64,000 nt of DNA from Bremerella volcania (GTDB lineage: Bacteria > Planctomycetota > Planctomycetia > Pirellulales > Pirellulaceae). A program made the translations under genes and the position numbers. This document shows positions 30,099 to 39,100 of this stretch, one piece after another. The notes beneath the pieces were generated by a model. That model did not search any database. It had not been told where the DNA came from and was given only the letters and a program-made list of their open reading frames with translations. The stretch covers positions 3,224,001 to 3,288,000 of the forward strand of contig NZ_CP036289.1 in assembly GCF_007748115.1 (NCBI RefSeq), read 5' to 3'. Every line of letters begins with the position of its first letter. Position 1 is the stretch's first letter.

Positions 30099-30761
30099 CT
30101 AAGAACCTCGAAACGATGAACGCGAGTTCGCGCGGCCGCTCCACCGCATTGAGCCGTTGATCTCGCTGACGCCTGTCTCTTGATAGACGATCTGGTCGCT
30201 GTAGAACTTCCGTCCCGATTTCATTTCACGTTCGAGCCAGACATCCAGTTCACAGCTTGCCTGGGCGAGCCGTGGCAGGATATCTTCCGCATAGCAGGTG
30301 CGTATGACGTAACCGGTGGTCAAACGAGCCCCGTACAAACGACCGTCTTCCCCTTTGGCGGCCCTCAGTTGCGTTTCGTCCAGCCAAAGACAGTCCCAGT
30401 CCCCATCGCCTGACTCCAGTAACCGCCCAAGCCTGGCCGCGGCATCCGCAACAGGAACCGCATCATCCTCGAAAACGGCAAAAAAATCCTGGTCATTCAC
30501 GCGGGCATTCTGCACCCCCAAGGTCAATGCCTGAAGCCCCGCCAACCGACACCCAACCGCCCGAACCGGATACCCATTATGGACCTTCTCCCAATTCCAA
30601 TAACACTCCAACTCCTGCATATCCTCGTAAGTAACCCGCTGCGGCTCAAGCCTCACGCCAGGGGAGATGAGCCAGTGGAAGTCAGGAAAGGCGGCGGACA
30701 GGCGCTGAAAGGCGGGCTTGGTTCGGGGGGAGTCTAGGAGGCTGATGATGTAGGCATTCAT
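30099..30761 (-). CDS. Glycosyltransferase family 25-like protein
   Basis: A 220-residue soluble glycosyltransferase. It starts MNAYIISLLDSPRTKPAFQR, the GT25 entry pattern, and shows GCRLAGLQALTLGVQN followed by FFAVFEDDAVPV, where EDDA is the acidic motif seen in LPS-type GT25 enzymes. The segment DCLWLDETQLRA and a final D-containing YSDQIVYQ follow. ATG at 30761 fits the family start better than the upstream start at 30785. It is likely to transfer a hexose to a surface glycan; donor and acceptor are unknown. The pyruvyltransferase-like gene follows at once. Confidence 0.82.
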   Translation of the reverse strand: MNAYIISLLDSPRTKPAFQRLSAAFPDFHWLISPGVRLEPQRVTYEDMQELECYWNWEKVHNGYPVRAVGCRLAGLQALTLGVQNARVNDQDFFAVFEDDAVPVADAAARLGRLLESGDGDWDCLWLDETQLRAAKGEDGRLYGARLTTGYVIRTCYAEDILPRLAQASCELDVWLEREMKSGRKFYSDQIVYQETGVSEINGSMRWSGRANSRSSFRGS

Positions 30762-30938
30762 TAAAATCGATTCAACAAATCGCAATGTTCATACTCCGCT
30801 AAATCCATGGTTCCTCATGCACAGCAAAGACACTGGCGTACCACGACATTTGAAGCTAGAGATAATCAATTCGAAGTGAATTCCTCGCGGATACAAAGTG
30901 TTTGAACGCTACAGTAGAGAGAAAGCAAACAGTACTAA

Positions 30939-31460
30939 CTACCGGGGATCTCGCCAGTTACTCTTGCGACGGATGTAGGACTTCGGTTCCCCGAATTGCT
31001 CTTTGAATTTCTCATAGGGCACAGGTAGTTTAAGGAACGGGCCATCTTTTGACGTGGAAAATTGGATTTTGTCAGTGCGAATGTACATCCCTGTGAGACC
31101 TTTCGCTGACATTTCTACGAAGTCAATTTGAACTAAAGGGTTGCCGTGTATTAACAATCCTGGCGTAGTGTCGCGTTCGAACCCTATATCCAAAAAGTCT
31201 TGAACCGTAGCATCTTGAAGTCGTTTGGGAGAGCCATTGATGAGAATAAAAAATTGCTTGGGTATTTGAGAATCATTACCTATCGAAATTGTAGAGACTT
31301 CATCTCTTGCAATATTCAATTCGATCCCATCGTAGACAGGATTTCCTCTTTCGAACAAATAGGCCAACCCAGCTTCCGTGGCGGGCCAAAACAGAATTGC
31401 AGCCAAGCCGAAGGTGCTCAACAATACGAAGAGGGATCCGAAAATAATGACTAGGGTCAT
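30939..31460 (-). CDS. Small single-pass membrane protein of unknown function
   Basis: A 173-residue protein, not recognised. It begins with one strong transmembrane segment (TLVIIFGSLFVLLSTFGLAA, residues 2-21) followed by a soluble domain with mixed beta/alpha character. ATG at 31460 has GAAGGA about 11 bases upstream and directly precedes the membrane helix. A GTG at 31562 would add 34 residues but overlaps a reading-frame relic. It sits beyond the toxin-immunity pair, but I see nothing linking it to that system. 178 bases without a gene separate it from GT25. Confidence 0.65.
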   Translation of the reverse strand: MTLVIIFGSLFVLLSTFGLAAILFWPATEAGLAYLFERGNPVYDGIELNIARDEVSTISIGNDSQIPKQFFILINGSPKRLQDATVQDFLDIGFERDTTPGLLIHGNPLVQIDFVEMSAKGLTGMYIRTDKIQFSTSKDGPFLKLPVPYEKFKEQFGEPKSYIRRKSNWRDPR

Positions 31461-31542
31461 CGTAAAACGGTTCCTTCGGTTGTTTGCCACGCTGTCATGA
31501 TCTCCTGGATAAAAAAGGGGATACGCACGATTCTTCTGTGCG

Positions 31543-31707
31543 TTATTGTCTCCAGCCCCCACTTATGTCGTCTATTTCACGGGTATAGAGGCTTCGGATA
31601 AATGCTTTGGCTTCTTCCGAAATAGTAATCGGTAGACCGTCTCCATGGCGTAAACTCAGGTCCCAAATTTCCCTTTTAATCCACCACAAATCTCGTTTGT
31701 AATGGGT
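31543..31707 (-). pseudogene. Reading-frame relic ending at the palindromic repeat
   Basis: One minus-strand frame is open here and reads like protein: YKRDLWWIKREIWDLSLRHG, then ISEEAKAFIRSLYTREIDD and a stop at 31543-31545. It has no start codon and its upstream end runs into the perfect palindrome at 31708-31769, as if the repeat had truncated a gene. The family is not recognised. It could also be chance. Confidence 0.35.
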
Positions 31708-31769
31708 AAGAAAAGGTGTCAGGACTGGCTCTGTAGTTTTCTACAGAGCCAGTCCTGACACCTTTTCTT
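31708..31769. repeat. Perfect palindrome with 29-bp stem and 4-base loop
   Basis: Left arm 31708-31736 and right arm 31741-31769 are perfectly complementary around TTTT. Each arm contains AGGTGTCAGGACT. Such GGTGTCAGGA palindromes are known as dispersed REP-like elements mobilised by RAYT-type Y1 transposases; no transposase is present here. Between 31461 and 32036 there is no intact gene, only this element and two short frame relics. Confidence 0.8.
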
Positions 31770-31859
31770 CGACAACTTGAGGATAAATGAGCAGTTCTTA
31801 GAGGCAAACGGTTGTGGAAAAGTACGCCTTCTTAAAACGTTGAGGTAGTCGATTCACGG

Positions 31860-31985
31860 TTAGCCGAGATGTTTCTGAAACGTGTGAATACGACGATACC
31901 ATTCTGCTTGTGGACTGGAGTTCCAATCCTGGTTGCATACACCCGGCATTCTGCCCTTAACAGACGTCCATAAAGCACTGCTTAC
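31860..31985 (-). pseudogene. Short reading-frame relic downstream of the immunity gene
   Basis: A minus-strand frame of about 42 codons reads SSALWTSVKGRMPG, then WNSSPQAEWYRRIHTFQKHL, and stops at 31860-31862. It has protein-like composition with clustered Trp/Tyr/Arg, but a stop codon precedes it and no credible start exists. It may be the remains of a former gene beside the toxin locus. No family recognised. Confidence 0.25.
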
Positions 31986-32036
31986 ACTCTACATTCGTTC
32001 AAGGCGTATTCAAACAAGACCACTTCTCTGCGCTGT

Positions 32037-33194
32037 CTAAACAAGCCGCTCACGAGTGGGTTGGACGATTGGCGGAACACGGGACAGGGCAAACTTTTCG
32101 ACTAAAGCGGCGATTCCATGTTGTTTCTCAAAATCGCGTTCCTCGGTATAGATCGGCAAAAGCGTGCACAGATGCACATCCCCGATCGGGTCGATCGCGA
32201 TCGGGCTGTATTCCGCCAAATCCGCGAGCACGAGCCAGCATGTTTGCTCCGTTCCTTCCCCAAGTGGCTGCGGAGGATCGTCATTAGAGATGATCGACTG
32301 CGGGGAACGCAGGATAATATCGCCATCTACGATTCCCGCCACCAGATCTTTCAGCCATTGGATTGGCCAAGTATATCTTGGTTGCTGATAGCGCTGTTCC
32401 GTAAGGCTCCAGGTAAATGGAAGGTGGATCATCAGTTCCAACCGCGTCCGGCGTTGGGAGAACTCTGGCGTGTAGCAATTAATCTCACATAGGCCATTGG
32501 TGACTAATGTATGAAATGGAAACGTACTTGAAGGTGAGAGCAGTTCGATGGTTACCGTTAAGTCACCACCTTCCGAAGTAAATTGATCAATCACTTCTTG
32601 ATTTGCATTACCGAGGCCGGTGCATATCGCCTCTAACAAACGCTTCCGCTGCTCCTCGCGAGTGGGTAACAAAGTTGCAGCGGCTACCTCGCCACCATGC
32701 TCTCTCAACAACTGCGCCATCTCAATGAACCCCAATTCTTCCGCATACGACAAGGGGCTTCGCGTTTCTCCTAAGTCGAGCGCATACGTGAAGTGAGGAT
32801 CCGCGCCATGTTTGAGAAGTTTCCGAGCGATCTCCAAGTCGTTTTCTTGAACCGCAGCAATCAAGGGATCGCATTCTATGCTTGTTCGATCGAGTTCTGC
32901 ACCACGTTCCAAAAGAAGATCGATGACTTCTGATGCTTGGCCATAGACGGCAAGACACAAAGCCGACTGTTGAGTATTCTCCTTTCGAGAGTTGATGTCG
33001 GTGCCTTGGTCTAGTAACCACTTCACCACAAGAGGTCGATTGCGACGAGCGGCGGCGCAAAGCCACGGGCCAACCGCGCTCTCATAAGTCTTGATTTCTG
33101 GATACTCGCGGAAGATTGTGGCCAAAACCCCGATGTCATTTGCTCGGATTGCCTGATTGACTTCCGCCGCTAAGTTTCGTTCTTCACCCGTCAT
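32037..33194 (-). CDS. Ankyrin-repeat plus SUFU-domain protein, probable immunity protein of the giant toxin
   Basis: A 385-residue cytoplasmic protein. Residues about 20-170 form ankyrin repeats (RNRPLVVKWLLDQGTDIN, EVIDLLLERGAELD, LEIARKLLKHGADPH, MAQLLREHGGE). Residues about 205-385 match the bacterial SUFU pattern: TFPFHTLVTNGLCEI, RRTRLELMIHLPFTWS, YTWPIQWLKDLV and HLCTLLPIYTEERDFEKQHG. SUFU and ankyrin proteins are known immunity families for polymorphic nuclease toxins. Its ATG overlaps the toxin stop (ATGA at 33191-33194), so it is translated with the toxin. It has no signal peptide, consistent with protecting the cytoplasm. Neutralisation of the AHH nuclease is inferred from position and family. 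Confidence 0.85.
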   Translation of the reverse strand: MTGEERNLAAEVNQAIRANDIGVLATIFREYPEIKTYESAVGPWLCAAARRNRPLVVKWLLDQGTDINSRKENTQQSALCLAVYGQASEVIDLLLERGAELDRTSIECDPLIAAVQENDLEIARKLLKHGADPHFTYALDLGETRSPLSYAEELGFIEMAQLLREHGGEVAAATLLPTREEQRKRLLEAICTGLGNANQEVIDQFTSEGGDLTVTIELLSPSSTFPFHTLVTNGLCEINCYTPEFSQRRTRLELMIHLPFTWSLTEQRYQQPRYTWPIQWLKDLVAGIVDGDIILRSPQSIISNDDPPQPLGEGTEQTCWLVLADLAEYSPIAIDPIGDVHLCTLLPIYTEERDFEKQHGIAALVEKFALSRVPPIVQPTRERLV

Positions 33195-36100
33195 GTCTTA
33201 GTTCTTCCTGCAGCAATCCTTGCATGGTCTTCTAATACTTCAATGAAATCTTCTCGTGTGCCACCACTTGCTTTTGCTTTGCGAAGATCAATGATCAACA
33301 GTTCCAGAGTATCCTTGCTGTGCTGACCTTTTACTTTGTTGGGAGCCCAGTATAACACCTCCTTTCCAAAAATGGGATCGATGCCGACTTCCCGTAGCAA
33401 TTTTTGACCCTCTTTGACTAACGCACGCTGTGCTTCGCCATTTCCCCATTTAAAAAGGATATGATGCGCGTGCGGTTCATACATGCCGGCAGGTTTTGCT
33501 CCCTTGAGGGCGGTAAGATATGGACCCCAGCCATCCTTCTTCTCAAATGTTTCTATCAGCAAACGGTCGAGGTCATCAAGATGTCTCGCTAGGGTTGCTT
33601 CGTCCCATTTCGCAACTTTGGCGTAGCGTATCAAAAGTTCGCGGGCATTCTTTGCCGCATGGACAACATCGCCGGTCTTTTGCCAAGTCTTGACGAAGTA
33701 CGCAGTCGCACGTTCGCACGGGCCCCCTTTGTTATGAACCCAGATGGCAGAATCACCAACGAAATACGTGTGGCTATCGGCAACCGAGAAGTTGTAAGTT
33801 GGCTGACATTCGGTTCGGTTATCGATCTCAGTGATCGAGATAACTTCCGCTGTTTGGCCGTCAGCGAGCACCAGCTGACTTCCAACCGAAAGTTCCTTTG
33901 CTGGCACAAACTCCAACAACTCTCGTTCAAAGAATGGGTGCTCGCCAGTAGTAGTGATTTTTTCGCTTGAGCCTGTCCCTAGAGCGTTGAGTTCAATCTC
34001 AAACAATGTGTCGGGATTCGTCTTGAATAATTCGACCACGGGCTTATACGTGGTCGGTGCATTGGGATCGCCCTCTGCACGCGTTAAGACCATGTCTCCC
34101 GGCACGATCTCCTCAATGGGCTTCACCCCATATCGCGTGTGTACCGGAGTGCCCGCGACAAAACACATGTCGTACCGTGCAAGCATTTTCACGATATCCG
34201 CAACCCGATCAAATGCCTTCACGATTTTGCTGATATTAGCAGCTTCAAGAAACTTAGCGGATTTTACTAGTCGATTGGCAATCCGACCTAAGTTAGCGGC
34301 TTTGGCCGTGGTGTATGCGACCGTGGCAGAACCGGTTGCTGGTGTTGCCGTCCCGCCAGTTGCTGCGGTAGCGAATGCCAGACCCGTCTCTATTGCGACG
34401 TATTCAAACACCTCGTAAAGGACGAGCCCTGTGATAAAACCGGCGTCGCGCGGCGTCATGTCAACTATCGCGTGTCCTAGTTCGGTAAAGATCATTGAAG
34501 TCCAATAGAGGGCTTCGTCTAGGACAACTCTTGCCCTCTCATCAACCGATTGGAGCATTTCGTTAAGCTTGTCCATATCGCCAGACATGATGGCGGTGAA
34601 AAGCTCATCTCCTCCTTCGCTAACAAAGTCAATAAATTGATTCGTAAGATCCTTCAGCGTTTCAATTTGCTGTTCAGTCCAAGCGGCTGTCTTAATTAAC
34701 GTGATGCTCCGATCGAAAACTTCTTGCTTATCCATGTAGCCGTGGTAGTCATTCGTCGCGTAGACAAACCACCCCCAACCTTCCACAGCAGCGTCGTACG
34801 ACTTCTCTGCCAAGTACCATCCGAGACGAGGAGCCATAGCGAAAATACCGTTCCAGGCGCCGTCTTTGATTCCATCGATAGCGCCCCAGCCAAACGCACT
34901 CAGGTTCTCGTTGCTGAGTTCGACTCCTTCGTTGAGAAGCTTTTGAAACTTTTCAATGAGTTCTTTCTGCCGACCTTGGAGTTCGATGTCTCGATCCAAT
35001 ATCTGGGCGCCGAATTCAGCCGCAATCTCAGCTTCTGCCGCTTCGGCATCGGCATGGTGAACGAAGCCCATATCAGAGGCCGGGTTGTTTCCTAGTTTCG
35101 GCCCTTCTTGTGCGTGAATATGGGGAGCGGCAGCATTGCCATTGACGGGAGCGATGATTGGCTCGGCAACAAAGTCAACAATTGGTCGGAGCTGCTGTGG
35201 TGCCCGAGCCAATCTACCTTGAAAGGCCCAAAGGTCGGCCAAACGATCATCGAGTCCCCGCAAGATTTCCTCGACTTCACGGGCATCATTTTTTGTGCCG
35301 TTAGAAACCGGCAGTGCGAATGTGGGTTGACTGAGGTCCACAATCCACTGCGGGGCTTCTTCTGGAATATCCAGGCCACCGTCTGATCGTCCATATCCAT
35401 CGTAGGACCTCCAGGTGGATTCCACTTCACTCGCTTCCGCTCCCACATTCCAGAAACTGGCCGAGAACTGTTCCTGCGGCTGTGCGACCGACGTGTAGTA
35501 GTTGCTCCAGTACCAGTAACCGTAGCTCCAGTAGCTGCCATACCACGGGTTGTCGTACCACCACCAAGAGCTTGTGCCGTAGTACCCCCAGGCTCCCCAG
35601 TTCCAGTGGTAGTACGAGCCGTAGCCGTACCAACTATTGGTGCTGTAGGCGTTGGGGATGGTTATGTCATAGTCGCTGGCAGAGCCGATCCAGACCGTGT
35701 ACTCCGAACCCACGTTAGGAGGCGCGGTGATGGTGGGTAGATCGGTTCGATAAACGCCCGTCTGCCCCAGGCTGGCGATGGCGGACGATTGGACGTAAGC
35801 AAATCCATAATCGAGGCTAACTGCGGCGGAGTTATATAAGCTGCTGGCTATGACCTGGGCCGACTTCCAGAACGCGTCGGCGTTGATCTGAGCTGTTTCC
35901 GCCGCGGCTTGTGTGGTTGCCTGGGCGATTGCTCGGGTTTCCTCTGCGCCTGTGACGGCGGTTACCTGGTTAGCCCGGGCTGCGTACTGGGCGGCGTCGT
36001 ACGAAATCCAGGGAGATGGGTTCGCCGTGGCGGCATTCGAGACAGCTGTAGCGAAGGAGTTTGCTTCAAGCTGGCGATATTCCGCGTCGAGTTCTGCCCA

Positions 36101-39100
36101 GTCGGTGATCGACTGGAGGTACGCGGCGACTTCTGTTAGGGAGTAGTCTTGTTCGGCCGAAATCTTCGCGTTGGCAAGAGCTACGTCCGCGGCGATCTGG
36201 TCGAGGTTCGACTCGTAATCTGCCGTGGCGAAGTCGTAGAACTTGTTGGCCTGGGCACTGGCTTCCGCCGCGTACCACTGGTTCGCTTCGGTCTGCTTGA
36301 TCTGGGCGAGGGCCGAATTTGCATTGTCGATGGCCGTGTCGCGGGCTGCGTCGTCTTCGTCGTAGACGTAATCGCGGTAGGCCTGCGAGACGGCGACAGC
36401 GTAATCCCGCTCGCCTTGGGCGACTGTCGTAATGTAGTCTCCGGCTGGGTTGATCAGCGCGAAGACATAGTCGCGGACGGAAAGAGCCCGCGTGTAGGCG
36501 GCATCTCTTTGGGCGGCGGCATTCGTATTGGCGTGATTCTTTTCGGCGGTGGCGATGGTCTTCTCACGCAGAATGTAACCGTTGGCCAGTGCCAGGGCGT
36601 AATCGGATTCGGCCGTGTTCCGTTCCGTCGCCAGGTTCATATAGTCGTTATTGACGCTGAGCCACCAGTTGCGCTGGGTTTGGGCGGCCACGACCAGGTA
36701 GTCGGTCCACGGGATGTTCAGCTCGGTGTCGATACTGGTGTGGGCGGTAACGCGGGCGTTTTCCTGGCTGTTCCAATAGTTAACGTCCGCCGAGGCCATC
36801 GCCGTGCGCTGGTTGTTGCGGGCGATGGTATCGTTCACCCAAAATGCACCGGCGGCGTCTGCTTTGGCGTATTCGCGAGTTTCTGCTGCCGCGGCTAGTT
36901 GAACCGTGTAAGTGTAGTTAAGCGTTGCCAGCGAGTCGGAAAGGACTTTGTCCGCGGCGGCCTCTCCACTGGAGTAGGTAGCCCTCCCTTGCGCATCCAG
37001 GTTTTGCCAGGCGAGTTTGGCGTCGGCCAGGACCGTTGTTTTGACGAGAGCGGCATCCGCCATCGTTTCGTTGCGAGTCTTGGTGCGATCGTCGTATTCG
37101 ACCTCATTCAACTCGTCAATTTCATACTGCTTCTGGGCAGTCGCACCGGTGATGGCATACGCTTTGTCGGCAGTAGCAACGGCGATTTCATAGGTGCCGG
37201 TGACTTGGGAAGACGCGCTCCTGCGGACATTGTCCAGGCCTACGATTGCGGACTGGTGGGTGACAAGCGCGGCTTGTGAATTGATCGCCCGCAGTCGAGC
37301 TTGTTCGGCGGCCGTTTGGATGTAGCCTTCATCCGCGACGGCATCGGCAAGTTTACGAGCCTTGCGAGCAATGGCCAGTTCATAGGCAAGCTGTCCATCG
37401 GCGGTGGCTCTGCTGGTTGCGTAGTTGACGTAGGCAATGCTGGTGTCGTCGATCCAGTCGGCATACACTTCGGCATAGGTCGCCTCGTAGATTGCCTGGT
37501 CGGATCCCGTCGCGATCGCGATGGCCGCAAGTTGTTGAGCGCGAGCATCGGATTGATCTTGGTGGTAAACCGCCTCAGCTGTCGCAATGGCGCCGGCATG
37601 GGCGGCGTTGGCATTACGTTCTAAAGCACGGAGTGAGACCTTAGCCGATTCCAAGTCGTCGACCTTGTCGACATCGGCACTGGCGAGGCCAATTGCCATC
37701 GCTTTCTCGGCGTTGGCAATTGCCGTTTTCTGGATACTATCAGCCGAAGCAACCGCTGATTCGTACGCGGTATCGACGGCATTGATCGCCGCGGCATAGT
37801 TCACGCCTGCGGTCGCGCGGGCCGTTGCCAAGGCGATTTCTACATCGCCCAGGGCTTCCGCCCGATCGATTTGGGCGTCACCGACCTCTTCGGCGTAGGC
37901 CAACCTGGCAGCTTTGTTGGCGTCGTTTTTGGCTTCGTCGATTCCTTCTAAGGTGTCTTGAAGTGAATCCCAGGCGGTATTGTCACTGTTGTACCAGCCG
38001 CCCCAACCGTAGCCGTGACCCCAGTAATAGCCACGTCCCCAGCCGCCCCAGCCATAGGCGCCGTAATTCCAGCCTCCGCCGTACCACGAGACGCTTCGCC
38101 AGCCGTAGTAGTTAGAGTAGTTGCTGTAGACGTAGCCGCTGTAATTGGAATAGCCGTAGTAGTAATACGAACTGTAGTAGGAGTAGCCATAGTATCCGTA
38201 CCCATAGCCGTAATAGTAGTAGTCATCATAGTAATACGAAGAGCCGTTCCAGGTAAGTTCGTTCCACTCGTCTGTGGAATCGAGGTAATATTGCCGCCAC
38301 GCGTCGCCCAGGTCTTCGGCGTGGGCGATGGCGGAGTCTTTGGCAGATGTCTTGGCGTTGGCTTCTGCCAGGTGTACTGCGGATTCGTAGTCCAACTGGG
38401 CATTAATGCTCGCTTCTTCGTGCATGGCTTCAGCCGTGACGCTGGCCACATAGAGGGTCGCATCGGCCTGAGCCAATCCGACGGACTGGTTGTAGTTCGC
38501 CGTCGCTATGGATGACGCGTGATTGGTTGCGGCCGCGTTGACTTCGTAGACAAAAGCGACATTGGCGGTCAGCGTTGCCTGAAGATGGTCGTAACCGGCA
38601 TAGGACACGGCGTCTTCGTACAAGTCGCGAGCAATTCGCAAGGCATCCGCCCAGTTCATATCGGCGGTCGCGACAGCGCTCTGGAAGGCGGAAAGTTCGC
38701 TACCGATGGCACCGGCAGCCGCTTGCTTGATGGCCGCGTATACCTGATAGAGAGAGACCTCGTAATATCCTCGAGCGGAAACACGATCTTCTTCTCGGGC
38801 ACGCTGTGCGACGTAGGTGTCTACCTGATAATCCGCACCGGCAACCGCCTCGGCGTAATCATGATTTGCAGTCGCCGTGGCAGTACTGACATCGTAGGAG
38901 GACTGCAGATTGGCCATGGTTGTGGCATAGTTGACATCGATGGTAGCAAGTGCCTCTGCCAGATCGATTTTTGCGCCGCGAACGGCTGCGGCCAGTGTTC
39001 TTTCGGCTGCGGCCGAATCCTCGGCTGCTTCATTTTGGTCCTCTTGCGCGTCGAGCGCATCGCCAGCGGCATCTGTTTCGCGATACTTGTACTGGTCGGC

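Noticed and set aside
32037-33194. Reading the ankyrin protein as an effector of host interaction
   Set aside because: It has no export signal, it overlaps the toxin gene by ATGA, and its C-terminal half fits SUFU, so immunity explains it better.
36149-36898. 249-codon open frame on the + strand
   Set aside because: Also antisense to the Ala-rich repeat, with the same biased composition and no ribosome-binding site.
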